Positions 51,364-62,045 are shown, counted from the first letter of the stretch. The stretch is 64,000 nt of DNA from Stagnimonas aquatica (GCF_003730135.1 NZ_RJVO01000001.1:186001-250000), one strand, 5' to 3'. The notes: a model not told the origin generated them from the letters alone. Made by a program: numbers and translations.

Positions 51364-52119
51364 ATGAACGAAGCTCCTGTAGCCCTGGTAACCGGCGCCG
51401 CGCGGCGGGTGGGCGCCGCCATCGTCCGCCGCCTGCACGCCGACGGCTGGCGGCTGGCGATCCATTGCGGCAGCTCGCGCGAGGAGGCCGATGCGTTGGC
51501 CGCGCAGCTCAACACCGAACGGCCGGCGAGCGCGCAGGTGTTCTCCGCCGACCTGCGCCGCGAACAGGCCCCAGCCGAGCTGATCGACGCGGTGCGCCTG
51601 CGTCTGGGTCCGCCGACGGCGCTGGTCAACAACGCCTCCTCCTACCACCCGACGCCGCTGGCGAGCCTGACCCCGGCGCAGATCGACGAGCTGGTGGCGA
51701 CCAATCTGAAAGCGCCGCTGCTGCTGATCCAGGCGGCGCTGGCCGCCGGCGCACTGCGCCAGGTGGTGAACCTGCTCGATGTCCACACCCGTCAGCAGCC
51801 GCGCCCGGGGCTGTCCGCCTACAACGCCGCCAAGGACGGCCTCTGGGCGCTGACCGAAACCCTGGCGGTGGAACTGGCGCCGGCGGTGCGCGTCAACGGC
51901 GTCGCCCTCGGCCACATCGCCGCCGAGGTGCGCGCCGAGCCCAGCGAGGCGGAGCGCCAGGATCTGATCGACAAGGACGCTCAGTTGCCGCACATCCCGA
52001 TGCGCCGCTTCGGCACCCCGGCGGAGGTGGCGGCGGTGGTGAGTTGGCTGCTCTCCGAGCAGGCCGGCTATCTGGCCGGCGCGGTGATCCCGGTCGACGG
52101 CGCGCGGCGGCTGGTCTAG
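51364..52119 (+). CDS. folM: Pteridine reductase / FolM-like short-chain dehydrogenase
   Basis: A 251-residue SDR. The cofactor motif TGAARRVGAAIVRRLHADG (TGxxxRxG type) with IHCGSSREEA near residue 37 indicates NADPH preference and is typical of pteridine reductases (PTR1/FolM), as is LVNNASSYHPTPL. The catalytic Asp and Tyr-Lys are in NLLDVHT and YNAAKDGL. It would reduce dihydro-pterins or dihydrofolate. The symbol is by resemblance. It is divergent from uppP, with 42 bases between starts. Confidence 0.82.
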   Translation: MNEAPVALVTGAARRVGAAIVRRLHADGWRLAIHCGSSREEADALAAQLNTERPASAQVFSADLRREQAPAELIDAVRLRLGPPTALVNNASSYHPTPLASLTPAQIDELVATNLKAPLLLIQAALAAGALRQVVNLLDVHTRQQPRPGLSAYNAAKDGLWALTETLAVELAPAVRVNGVALGHIAAEVRAEPSEAERQDLIDKDAQLPHIPMRRFGTPAEVAAVVSWLLSEQAGYLAGAVIPVDGARRLV

Positions 52120-52126
52120 CGCCCCG

Positions 52127-52882
52127 CTAGCCGGCGAGCGCGCTACGACCGAGCGCCAGGCCGTCCGGCCCGAAGCGGCGTTCTTCGAAGCGCCAGCCCT
52201 CGGGGCCGACCAGCACCACGCTGGAAGCGCGGGTGCCGTAGCGCGCGCTGCGGATGAACGGCGGCGCCAGCAGCCGCTCCATCGCCAGCCCGACACCGGT
52301 GTCCGGCAGTTCGGCGTCGTCCGGCACGCGGGTATCGGCGAGCGCGTCGAAGAGCGGTTCCAGCTCGGTCTCGCCCTGCTCCAGCCAGCCTTGCAGGGCG
52401 GCGCGCAGGCGCAGGGTCTTCGGCCAGGGGGTATTCAGGCCGGCGTTGGAGAGGCCGTGCACGCCCGGCGTCACCGCCTGCCAACGCGGCTCCGGCCGGT
52501 TGCTGGCATAGCTCAGCGACTCGCCATCGCTGAGCAGCAGGTTGAAGGCGCCGAAGCCGGCGGCCTCGGCCATCAGACCCTGCGCCGCCGCCGGTGCCGG
52601 CATCGCGCCGCGCAGGAAGCCGGTGGCCAGCGCGCCGCGCGAGCGTAGACCCGCCGCCGGCGGCTGTGGCTCACGGACATTGGTCACCGCCGCCAGCCGG
52701 CCGCCGGCGCCGAGCGCCAGCCAGGCACCGCCGGCGCGCAGGTCACGGCCGCCGTAAAGGCCGGGCGCGTCCGGCCATTCGGCCAGCGGCGCGGCGGGAC
52801 GGTCGTGGAATTCGTCGCGGTTGGCAACCACGATCAGGGGGTAGCGCGGGTGGGCGCGCCAGGCCAGGGCGATCAGACACAT
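52127..52882 (-). CDS. NRDE family protein (TANGO2-like)
   Basis: A 251-residue protein starting MCLIALAWRAHPRYPLIVVA, then NRDEFHDRPAAPL, the NRDE motif naming the family; Cys2 would become the N-terminal residue after Met removal, as in Ntn-hydrolase folds. Further family points are GGRDLRAGGAWLAL, AAVTNVREP and GLSNAGLNTPWPK. Bacterial members have no settled function; animal TANGO2 has been tied to haem and lipid handling. Convergent with folM (7 bases apart) and divergent from the EcsC gene. Confidence 0.88.
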   Translation of the reverse strand: MCLIALAWRAHPRYPLIVVANRDEFHDRPAAPLAEWPDAPGLYGGRDLRAGGAWLALGAGGRLAAVTNVREPQPPAAGLRSRGALATGFLRGAMPAPAAAQGLMAEAAGFGAFNLLLSDGESLSYASNRPEPRWQAVTPGVHGLSNAGLNTPWPKTLRLRAALQGWLEQGETELEPLFDALADTRVPDDAELPDTGVGLAMERLLAPPFIRSARYGTRASSVVLVGPEGWRFEERRFGPDGLALGRSALAG

Positions 52883-52940
52883 GTCGGCATGGTATTGATT
52901 GCCACCACCGCCAGTCGATGCCAGCTGCCGCCCAGACACC

Positions 52941-53861
52941 ATGACCAAGCCAGCACCGCCCAAATCCGAGCTGCCCGGGCACGATCTGCCTGCCAGCGTC
53001 CGTGCCTGGCGCGACCGGCCGCCGGCCGTCGAACTGCGCGGCATGCCCAAGGTGGCGGTGCCGGCGGTCGGGCTGGTGCGGCGGCTGATCCCGGAACACG
53101 GCGCGCAGCGGCTGCTGGCGCTGTTCTACCGCAATGCCCTGCGGCTGGCGCCGGCGCGCGTGGTGTTGCGCGCCGCCGACGCCGCCAGTCTGGACGAGCT
53201 GCGCGCCCGGCCGCTGGCGGAGGCGCAGGCGCTGGCGCGGCGCCTGGGGCGCAGCGACCTCGGCTGGGCCGCCGGTTCCGGCACGGTGCTGGGCATCGCC
53301 GGCGCCGCCGGCCTGGCCGCCGACGCGCCGGCGCTGGTGCTGCTGTCGATGCGCCTGCTGATCCGCATCGGCTACTGCTATGGCGAGGCGCCGTCACCGC
53401 AGCTGGCGGCGGCGCTGTTCGCGCTTGCCTCCGCCGACAGCGTCGAGGAGAAGCAGCTGGCCTGGCGCGCCGCGCTCAGCGCGCGGGGCGGCGTCGAGGT
53501 CGGTGAAACCATCGCCGACGAGGCGCTGCGCGACGGCCTGGAGCGCGCCGCCGAGCGCGAGTTCGCCAAGCAGGCCCTGGCCAGCAGCATCAACAAGCTG
53601 AGCCTGACCCTGGTGCAACGCCTGGGCTGGCGCAAGGCGGCGGGCGCGCTGCCGCTGATCGGCGCAGCAGTCGGCGGCGCGGTCAACGCCCGCTTTCTGG
53701 CGCAGTTGTCGGAGGCGGCGCAGATGGCCTTTGCCGCGCGCCGACTCGCGGCACAGGGCGAGGACTTGCTGGCGCCGGTACCCGGCAAGACGGCGGGCCC
53801 GGCCGGCAAAACGCCGAAGCCACGGCTGCGCAAACCAGCCAAACCGCGCAAGCCGGCCTAG
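52941..53861 (+). CDS. EcsC family protein
   Basis: A 306-residue protein resembling the EcsC family: a Gly/Ala-rich amphipathic segment (VLGIAGAAGLAADAPALVLL, then MRLLIRIGYCYGE), then helices ending in LPLIGAAVGGAVNARFLAQL, which is typical of the family. The C-terminal tail is rich in Lys, Pro and Arg (GKTPKPRLRKPAKPRKPA). The role of stand-alone EcsC proteins is unclear. The start chosen is the ATG at 52941; an earlier in-frame start would add 14 residues of low complexity. Convergent with ntrC. Confidence 0.8.
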   Translation: MTKPAPPKSELPGHDLPASVRAWRDRPPAVELRGMPKVAVPAVGLVRRLIPEHGAQRLLALFYRNALRLAPARVVLRAADAASLDELRARPLAEAQALARRLGRSDLGWAAGSGTVLGIAGAAGLAADAPALVLLSMRLLIRIGYCYGEAPSPQLAAALFALASADSVEEKQLAWRAALSARGGVEVGETIADEALRDGLERAAEREFAKQALASSINKLSLTLVQRLGWRKAAGALPLIGAAVGGAVNARFLAQLSEAAQMAFAARRLAAQGEDLLAPVPGKTAGPAGKTPKPRLRKPAKPRKPA

Positions 53862-53873
53862 TGGCGAACGGCG

Positions 53874-53901
53874 GCCAGCCAGGCGGCCGGCCTGGGCTGG
53901 C
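53874..53901. terminator. Hairpin between convergent EcsC and ntrC genes
   Basis: A 7-bp inverted repeat GCCAGCC/GGCTGGC (53874-53880, 53895-53901) lies in the 48-base gap between two converging stops. No U-run on either strand, so termination here is only possible. Confidence 0.3.
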
Positions 53902-53909
53902 GGACGCGA

Positions 53910-55430
<1,521 letters not shown>

Positions 55431-55463
55431 CGGTAACTCGCTGGCCTTCCGAGCGCACATGAC

Positions 55464-56558
55464 TCAAGGCGTGCTTCCCGGCTCGAACGGCAGATAGATG
55501 GAAAAGATGGTTTGCCCAGGGCGGCTGGCACACTCGATCAGACCGCCGTGGCTATGAACCATGTACTGAGCAATCGGCAGGCCAAGTCCGGTGCCATCCG
55601 GGCGGCCGGTCACCATGGGATAGAAAATCTTCTCGAACAGCTCGGCGGGAATGCCGGGGCCGTTGTCCTCGACATCAATCTGCGCCACCAGCCGGTGGCG
55701 CACGCCGGCGATGGTGAACTGCCGCTTGGCGCGGGTACGCAACTGGATGATGCCCCGGGTGCCGGGGCGGGCCGCCAGCGCCTGCATGGCGTTGCGCACC
55801 ACGTTGAGCACCGCCTGGATCAGCTGCTCGCGGTCGGCGACCAGATCGGGGATGCTGGGATCGTAGTCGCGCAGCAGGGTGATGTTCTCCACACCCTCGG
55901 CCTGCACCAGCTGGCGCACGTGCTCGACCACCTCGTGGATATTCAGCGAGGTCTTCTTCGGCAGGCGGTTGGGGCCGAGCAGGCGGTTGACCAGGTTCTG
56001 CAGCCGGTCCGCCTCCTTGATGATGACCTGGGTGTACTCGCGGTGCTGGCTGTCGGGGAATTCCCGCTCCAGCAACTGCGCGGCGCCACGAATGCCGCCG
56101 AGCGGATTCTTGATCTCGTGGGCAAGCCCGCGGATCAGCTCGCGGCTGGCCTGGTGCTGGGCGGCCAGCCATTCGTCGCGGGTGATGCGCAGGTGGCGGT
56201 CCAGCGGCAGCAGCTCCAGCAGCAGGCCGCGCAGCTTGCCGTCCATGAACGGGGTCACCCGCCAGTCGACGGTGATCGGCGGCTCGCCGTGGCGCGAGAG
56301 CCGGCTCTCGCGCTCGATGAAACCGGCGAAGTCACTCAGCGCCTGGGTGATGCGCGGCAACTGCGGTGCGAAATGCGGGATCGCCTGCACCAGCAGCTCG
56401 TTCACCGCATGCTTGCGGCCGACGCCGAACAGGTTCTCGGCGGCGGAATTGAGGCCAGCGATGCGCAGGTTCTGGTCGACGCAGATCACCGCCGTGGTGA
56501 GGCCGTCGAGCAGGGAATCCGCCCTGACGCGGGCCGCGGTACGAGGGAGCAATGCCAT
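55464..56558 (-). CDS. ntrB: Nitrogen regulation sensor histidine kinase NtrB
   Basis: A 364-residue cytoplasmic kinase/phosphatase for NtrC. A PAS domain (LTTAVICVDQNLRIAGLN, near residue 20) precedes the H-box RGLAHEIKNPLGGIRGAAQL (His near 146). The ATPase domain has N-box NVVRNAMQAL, G1 DNGPGIP and G2 GTGLGLPI. No transmembrane helix, as expected for NtrB, which is controlled by PII. It ends 33 bases before ntrC. An NtrC-type palindrome lies about 85 bases upstream of its start. Confidence 0.96.
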   Translation of the reverse strand: MALLPRTAARVRADSLLDGLTTAVICVDQNLRIAGLNSAAENLFGVGRKHAVNELLVQAIPHFAPQLPRITQALSDFAGFIERESRLSRHGEPPITVDWRVTPFMDGKLRGLLLELLPLDRHLRITRDEWLAAQHQASRELIRGLAHEIKNPLGGIRGAAQLLEREFPDSQHREYTQVIIKEADRLQNLVNRLLGPNRLPKKTSLNIHEVVEHVRQLVQAEGVENITLLRDYDPSIPDLVADREQLIQAVLNVVRNAMQALAARPGTRGIIQLRTRAKRQFTIAGVRHRLVAQIDVEDNGPGIPAELFEKIFYPMVTGRPDGTGLGLPIAQYMVHSHGGLIECASRPGQTIFSIYLPFEPGSTP

Positions 56559-56643
56559 ACGCTATGCAAGCAAGGCTCAGGCCAGTGGCAACCGCAGCCT
56601 GCGCACTATTGGGGCGGAAAAACCAGCCGGAACCCGGCCGGAA

Positions 56644-56660
56644 TGCACATCAATAGTGCA
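56644..56660 (-). promoter_or_regulatory. NtrC-type binding site upstream of ntrB
   Basis: TGCAC-N7-GTGCA, a 17-base match to the NtrC consensus half-sites, lies between the DUF4124 stop and ntrB. An imperfect inverted copy of one half (GCACTATTG) occurs at 56603-56611. It suggests that ntrBC is autoregulated, as glnL is in E. coli. Confidence 0.6.
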
Positions 56661-57197
56661 TCAACGGGCGACAGGAGGCATCTGGTAGATGCGCACTGCA
56701 CCAGAACGGACCAGCTCGCGGCCGTCCTTGTCGACCACGGCGGCGCTCAGCCGGTGCTCGCCGCGTTCCACCTCGGTGAGCGTGTAGTTCGCGGCCTGCC
56801 AGGGCTTCTTGTTCTGCGCCAGGCCGTCCAGGTAGTAGATGTAGCCGCCGCCGTCCGGCAGCGCTGGGCTGAGCGCCAGACTGACCGGCACCAGCCCCTG
56901 GGGATCGCGGAAGGTCTCGTCGGCCACCGGCGCGGTGATGCGCAGCTGGTAGTCCGCCACCTGGGTGGTCGTCGTGGCAGCCGTCGCCGCTGCCGACACC
57001 GAGGGAGCGTTCACCAGGGGAGGGCGGCCGGAACGGTAGGTTTGTATCTCCGGCAGGGTCGCCGGCTTGGCGTCCTTGCTGGGCGGCTGCGAGCCGTAGT
57101 GGATGACGCCATTGGCGTCGACCCAACGGTAAATCTCGTCCTTGGCAGCCAGGGGCTGGGCCAGCAGCAGGAGAGCAAGGCAGGCGAGAGCGCGCAT
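56661..57197 (-). CDS. DUF4124 domain exported protein
   Basis: A 178-residue secreted protein. A signal peptide (ending QPLAAKD) is followed at once by the DUF4124 motif EIYRWVDANGVIHYGSQPP, a short beta-rich module, then a Thr/Ala linker and a C-terminal Ig-like beta domain (LRITAPVADETFRDPQGLVP, with a later YTLTEVERGEHRLSAAVVD). Such proteins commonly lie beside glnA-ntrBC in this bacterial group; the function is unknown. It begins 10 bases after the PAP2 gene, so the two are probably co-transcribed. Confidence 0.88.
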   Translation of the reverse strand: MRALACLALLLLAQPLAAKDEIYRWVDANGVIHYGSQPPSKDAKPATLPEIQTYRSGRPPLVNAPSVSAAATAATTTTQVADYQLRITAPVADETFRDPQGLVPVSLALSPALPDGGGYIYYLDGLAQNKKPWQAANYTLTEVERGEHRLSAAVVDKDGRELVRSGAVRIYQMPPVAR

Positions 57198-57207
57198 GGC
57201 AGGAAGA

Positions 57208-58140
57208 CTAGCCCTGCGGCGATGGCGGCGCAATGAACAGACTCGCGTCGGCGCGGGCGGCGGTTTCCGAGGCCTGGTAGCGGTGCATCACCCACAGCGC
57301 CAGGACCGCCACGGGCAGCCCGGCCAGCAGGTCCACCAGATAGTGGTAGCGCAGGTACACCGTCGATAGCCAGAGCCCGAGGACCGGTGCCAGCCATAGC
57401 CAGAACCGGCGCCGGTAATGCCACCAGTCGAACAGCAGCAGGTAGAACGAGGCGGTGAAGTGGATGCTGGGGAAGACATCCACGCCATTGCTGCCGCCGA
57501 CAATCAGCGGATGCATCCACTGGGTCAGCGGTCCAGCCGGCAGCGGCGGCAGCTCCGGCAAGGCCCGGAACGGCCCGCTGGCTGGCAGCGCCACATAGCC
57601 GGCAAAGCCCAGGGCGTAGAGCACGAACAGGCCGACGATGCAGGCGCGGAAGCGGGCCAGATCGCGCCAGCAGTAGTGGCCGGGCCCGACCAGCAGCACC
57701 ACGAAGAAGAACAGGTAGCAGACCGTCAGCAGGTCGCTGAGCGCCGGCGAGGCGATGGCCTGCAGCAGCTCGGCGGCCGGCCGGCCGAGCAGACCCCGGT
57801 CGATGGCCGACAGCCGGGCATCGGCGTTCGGCCGCCCGAGCGCAGCAACCGCCCCAGGCAGGGCATAGAACGACAGCCCCATGGCGCTCGGATACCAGAG
57901 CAGGCGCAGGCGCCAGCGCAGCGGCGTCGGTCGGCGCTGACACCAGGCGATCAGCGCGAGACTGAGTACCGCGCAGGCCAGGAACAACTGACTTTGCAGG
58001 CTGCCCGGCCCGGCGACCCACAGCAGCCAGACCGCCATCGCCGCCAGCCAGCCGCCGAAGGCGTACTCGTGCGGCAGCACGCCCCAGCGGGCGGCGCGAT
58101 CCGTGAAGGCGGAGAAAACCGGGGGACGTTCCAGGCGCAT
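57208..58140 (-). CDS. PAP2-family membrane phosphatase, inositolphosphotransferase-like
   Basis: A 310-residue protein with about seven transmembrane helices. The PAP2 catalytic pieces are VFPSIHFTASFYL (His) and STVYLRYHYLVDLLAG (Arg and His). Their form, S-x-H-F and R-Y-H-Y-x-x-D, matches the IPC-synthase/aureobasidin-type branch more than the plain lipid phosphatases. Substrate is unknown. It lies between glnA (upstream, past a terminator) and DUF4124, in a spot where DUF4124 would usually follow. Confidence 0.82.
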   Translation of the reverse strand: MRLERPPVFSAFTDRAARWGVLPHEYAFGGWLAAMAVWLLWVAGPGSLQSQLFLACAVLSLALIAWCQRRPTPLRWRLRLLWYPSAMGLSFYALPGAVAALGRPNADARLSAIDRGLLGRPAAELLQAIASPALSDLLTVCYLFFFVVLLVGPGHYCWRDLARFRACIVGLFVLYALGFAGYVALPASGPFRALPELPPLPAGPLTQWMHPLIVGGSNGVDVFPSIHFTASFYLLLFDWWHYRRRFWLWLAPVLGLWLSTVYLRYHYLVDLLAGLPVAVLALWVMHRYQASETAARADASLFIAPPSPQG

Positions 58141-58216
58141 CCGGCAAGCATGCCGAGCCGGTGGCGCAAAAGAAAATGCCTGCGGCTAGAGGCCGGCGTG
58201 GTCGCGCCAGAGACGG

Positions 58217-58248
58217 CAAAAAGAAACCCCGCCGAAGCGGGGTTCTTT
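58217..58248 (-). terminator. Intrinsic terminator after glnA
   Basis: Minus-strand 8-bp stem AACCCCGC/GCGGGGTT with UUCG loop (58225-58244), then UCUUUUU. It lies 20 bases past the glnA stop. Confidence 0.88.
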
Positions 58249-58263
58249 CAAAGCAGACCGCAC

Positions 58264-59679
<1,416 letters not shown>

Positions 59680-59754
59680 GGGCTTTCTCCTGCGTGGGGG
59701 TTGAAAAGCATTGGCGAAACCGGAGCGCCGTCTGTGCGGCGCGCCCTATTTTGA

Positions 59755-59770
59755 AGCAGCAAGCGTGCCA
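59755..59770 (-). promoter_or_regulatory. Sigma-54 promoter of glnA
   Basis: Minus-strand TGGCACGCTTGCTGCT. The GG and GC elements are ten bases apart, as required at -24/-12; the -12 core is CTGC rather than TTGC. It would start transcription about 65 bases before the glnA ATG. The presence of ntrB/ntrC nearby supports it. Confidence 0.75.
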
Positions 59771-59787
59771 GTGGCGGCCCTGCGCCA

Positions 59788-59813
59788 CAAAAAAGGGCGG
59801 GTGACCCCGCCCT
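59788..59813 (-). terminator. Intrinsic terminator after psiF
   Basis: Minus-strand 8-bp stem AGGGCGGG/CCCGCCCT (59806-59813 with 59794-59801, 4-base loop), followed by a run of U (from 59793 down). It lies between the psiF stop and the glnA promoter. Confidence 0.85.
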
Positions 59814-59844
59814 CAGTGGCGACAAGCGCCGCTCTACCCCGGGC

Positions 59845-60108
59845 TCAGGATTTGGCAGGCTTGGCGGGCTTGGCCGGCTCGGCGGCGGGCGCCGCCTCGA
59901 CCTTGCCGGCGGAGAGGCAGGTTTTCATCCAGGCCTTGCGATCATCGCCCTTCAGCCCCTTCTCCTTGGCCTCGGCGCTGCAGTCCTTCATCCGCTGCTG
60001 CTGGGCCAGTTGCTTCTCGCTGAACTGCTTCTTCCCTTCCTCCGCGTGCAGCGGACTGAGCGTGGCCAGACTCAGAAACACCACAGCCACCAGCTTTCTA
60101 GTGCTCAT
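59845..60108 (-). CDS. psiF: PsiF repeat family protein
   Basis: An 87-residue exported protein: signal peptide (cleavage near SPLHA-EEG), one PsiF repeat (QQRMKDCSAEAKEKGLKG, then DDRKAWMKTCLSAG) with two conserved cysteines, and a Lys/Ala/Pro-rich tail. E. coli PsiF is phosphate-starvation-inducible, but I see no Pho box upstream here. AGGGAGG lies six bases before the ATG. A palindrome CCGCGC-N5-GCGCGG at 60131-60147 lies in its upstream region. Confidence 0.88.
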   Translation of the reverse strand: MSTRKLVAVVFLSLATLSPLHAEEGKKQFSEKQLAQQQRMKDCSAEAKEKGLKGDDRKAWMKTCLSAGKVEAAPAAEPAKPAKPAKS

Positions 60109-60263
60109 CGTGCCCTCCCTAGGACGACGGCCGCGCGAATTGCGCGGTTAAAAAACTAGCACTTTGATCCCAGCCGTCCAGAACCGGCCGTCGGCCCACC
60201 GCCACTGGCGGCGAGGCCCCCGCCAGCACCTACAATGTGCGCCCGCTCCGGCCGACCGCCCCG

Positions 60264-61157
60264 ATGACCTTCCAAGACCTGATCCTGACGCTGCAGACCT
60301 ACTGGGCGAAGCAAGGCTGCGTGATCGTGCAGCCGATGGACATGGAGATGGGCGCCGGCACCTTCCACTGGGCGACCTTCCTGCGCGCGCTCGGCCCCGA
60401 GGCCTGGAACACCGCCTACGTGCAGCCCAGCCGCCGCCCCACCGACGGCCGCTACGGCGAAAACCCCAACCGCCTGCAGCACTACTACCAGTTCCAGGTG
60501 CTGATGAAGCCGAGCCCGCCGAACATCCAGGAGCTGTACCTGGGTTCGCTGCGTGAGCTGGGCTTCGACCTGCTCACCCACGACATCCGCTTCGTCGAGG
60601 ACAACTGGGAATCCCCCACCCTCGGCGCCTGGGGCCTGGGCTGGGAGGTCTGGCTCAACGGCATGGAAGTCACCCAGTTCACCTACTTCCAGCAGGTCGG
60701 CGGCATCGAATGCCGGCCGGTGGCGGGCGAGATCACCTACGGCCTGGAACGCCTGGCCATGTACATCCAGAAGAAGGAGTCGGTCTACGACCTGGTCTGG
60801 AGCGATACCGGCGGCCGCGTCGTCACCTACGGCGACGTCTACCACCAGAACGAGGTCGAGCAGAGCACCTACAACTTCGAGCAGGCCGACACTGCAACGC
60901 TGTTCGAGCGCTTCAACAAGGCCGAAGCCGAGTGCCAGCACCTGCTGGCGCTGGAAAAGCCGCTGCCGCTGCCAGCCTACGAACGGGTGGTGCAGGCCAG
61001 CCACAGCTTCAACCTGCTCGATGCCCGTGGCGCGATCAGCGTGACCGAGCGGCAGGCCTACATCCTGCGCGTGCGCACCCTGGCTCGTGCAGTTGCCGAG
61101 GCGTACTTCAACGCCCGTGCGCGCATCGCCGGTTTCCCGGCCCTGAAGGCCGCATGA
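60264..61157 (+). CDS. glyQ: Glycyl-tRNA synthetase alpha subunit
   Basis: A 297-residue class II aminoacyl-tRNA synthetase subunit: [18 protein letters not shown] at the N-terminus, then [19 protein letters not shown], and [20 protein letters not shown] (motif 3 region). It is full length and needs the GlyS beta subunit, whose gene normally follows at once. Here the stop (TGA, 61155-61157) overlaps an ATG of a short frame, and three tandem units repeating the last 17 GlyQ codons follow instead of glyS. A TACAAT -10-like box lies at 60231-60236. Confidence 0.96.
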   Translation: MTFQDLILTLQTYWAKQGCVIVQPMDMEMGAGTFHWATFLRALGPEAWNTAYVQPSRRPTDGRYGENPNRLQHYYQFQVLMKPSPPNIQELYLGSLRELGFDLLTHDIRFVEDNWESPTLGAWGLGWEVWLNGMEVTQFTYFQQVGGIECRPVAGEITYGLERLAMYIQKKESVYDLVWSDTGGRVVTYGDVYHQNEVEQSTYNFEQADTATLFERFNKAEAECQHLLALEKPLPLPAYERVVQASHSFNLLDARGAISVTERQAYILRVRTLARAVAEAYFNARARIAGFPALKAA

Positions 61158-61294
61158 GCCGGACCAGTCACAGTACGACGCCGTTCGCGACGCTAGGATC
61201 CCCGCGCTCCGCGCGGGGGCCCTCCACGCTGCTCGCGGCGCACTTCAACGCCCGTGCGCGCATCGCCGGTTTCCCGGCCCTGAAGGCCGCATGA
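61154..61294 (+). CDS. Micro-ORF 1 ending in a copy of the GlyQ C-terminus
   Basis: A 46-residue frame starting in the glyQ stop (ATGA). It reads [19 protein letters not shown], then a short Ser/Arg linker, and ends [16 protein letters not shown], identical to the GlyQ tail. Whether it is translated is unknown; it could be the remnant start of glyS. Confidence 0.3.
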   Translation: MSRTSHSTTPFATLGSPRSARGPSTLLAAHFNARARIAGFPALKAA

Positions 61295-61434
61295 GCCGGA
61301 CCAGTCACAGTACGACGCCGTTCGCGACGCTAGGATCCCCGCGCTCCGCACGGGGGCCCTCCACGCTGCTCGCGGCGTACTTCAACGCCCGTGCCCGCAT
61401 TGCCGGTTTCCCGGCTCTGAAGACCGCCGCATGA
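61291..61434 (+). CDS. Micro-ORF 2 ending in a copy of the GlyQ C-terminus
   Basis: A 47-residue frame coupled by ATGA to micro-ORF 1 and almost identical in protein; most differences in DNA are synonymous, and one extra codon near the end gives ALKTAA. Confidence 0.3.
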   Translation: MSRTSHSTTPFATLGSPRSARGPSTLLAAYFNARARIAGFPALKTAA

Positions 61435-61571
61435 GCCACAACAATCACAGTACGGCGCCGTTCGCGACGCTAGGATCCCCGCGCTCCGCACGGGGGCCCT
61501 CCACGCTGCTCGCGGCGCACTTCAACGCCCGTGCGCGCATCGCCGGTTTCCCGGCCTTGAAAGCCGCCTGA
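61431..61571 (+). CDS. Micro-ORF 3 ending in a copy of the GlyQ C-terminus
   Basis: A 46-residue frame coupled by ATGA to micro-ORF 2. Its N-terminus has diverged (MSHNNHSTAPFATLG) while the GlyQ-like tail is unchanged. It stops five bases before the DUF454 GTG start. Confidence 0.3.
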   Translation: MSHNNHSTAPFATLGSPRSARGPSTLLAAHFNARARIAGFPALKAA

Positions 61572-61576
61572 ACTCT

Positions 61577-61993
61577 GTGGAACCAGCCCAGCCAGCTCCG
61601 GCGCCAACCCTGCGTCCGCGCTGGCAGCGCTGGTTGCTGGCGGTACTGGCCTGGCTGTGCCTGGGGCTGGCGATCGTCGGGGTGATCGTGCCCGGCATGC
61701 CGACCACGGTCTTCGTGCTGATCGCCGCCTGGGCGGCGCTGCACAGTTCGCCGCGACTGCACGACTGGCTGCTGGCGCACCGCCTGTTCGGGCCGATGAT
61801 CCGCAACTGGCGCGCCGAGGGCGCGGTCAGCCGGCGCGCCAAGTGGCTGGCGAGCCTGACCATGACGCTCTGCGCAGCCCTGTTGTTCCTCAGCCACAGC
61901 CCCCGGCCCGTGGCTTACGGCGCCAGCGCGATCATGGCGGTGGTCGCAATCTGGCTGTGGTTGCGCCCGGAGCCGAGGCTGCCGCCGGCCTGA
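61577..61993 (+). CDS. DUF454 (YbaN) family inner-membrane protein
   Basis: A 138-residue protein with three or four membrane segments. The first, RWLLAVLAWLCLGLAIVGVI, leads into VPGMPTTVFVLIAAWAA, and HDWLLAHRLFGPMIRNW with AVSRRAKW follows, the classic DUF454/YbaN pattern. The GTG at 61577 lies five bases after micro-ORF 3, with no clear ribosome site, which suggests translational coupling. Function unknown. A convergent ohr terminator follows. Confidence 0.88.
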   Translation: MEPAQPAPAPTLRPRWQRWLLAVLAWLCLGLAIVGVIVPGMPTTVFVLIAAWAALHSSPRLHDWLLAHRLFGPMIRNWRAEGAVSRRAKWLASLTMTLCAALLFLSHSPRPVAYGASAIMAVVAIWLWLRPEPRLPPA

Positions 61994-61995
61994 AC

Positions 61996-62021
61996 AAAAA
62001 AGGCCGCCCCGAAGAGCGGCC
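61996..62021 (-). terminator. Intrinsic terminator after ohr
   Basis: Minus-strand stem GGCCGC/GCGGCC (62016-62021 with 62002-62007, 8-base loop) followed by six U (61996-62001), 25 bases past the ohr stop. Confidence 0.78.
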
Positions 62022-62045
62022 CCGATTCATGGGCGGCTGAACAGC

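Larger units (their letters stand above)
61104..61571 (+). repeat. Tandem array of the glyQ 3' end (137, 137, 140 bp units)
   Basis: The sequence starting (T/C)ACTTCAACGCCCGTG recurs at 61104, 61241, 61378 and 61518. Each of the three units holds the last 17-18 codons of glyQ, an ATGA overlap, and an 84-87 base spacer with a GC-rich hairpin (CCCCGCGC/GCGCGGGG in unit 1). The fourth, partial copy ends at 61571. The 3-bp longer unit keeps its frame. This array fills most of the gap between glyQ and the DUF454 gene; no other gene is seen there. Confidence 0.95.

Noticed and set aside
60109-60263. Pho box upstream of psiF
   Set aside because: No CTGTCAT-like direct repeats are visible; only a GC-rich palindrome and a strong ribosome site.
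61104-61571. CRISPR or regulatory repeat array after glyQ
   Set aside because: Units are contiguous, 137-140 bp, contain coding sequence of glyQ and lack unique spacers. The hairpin in each unit has no U-run, so these are not terminators either.
61158-61576. Degenerate glyS N-terminus in the micro-ORFs
   Set aside because: The frames lack the LLIELGTEELP-type start of GlyS. I keep a remnant origin as possible but cannot support it.
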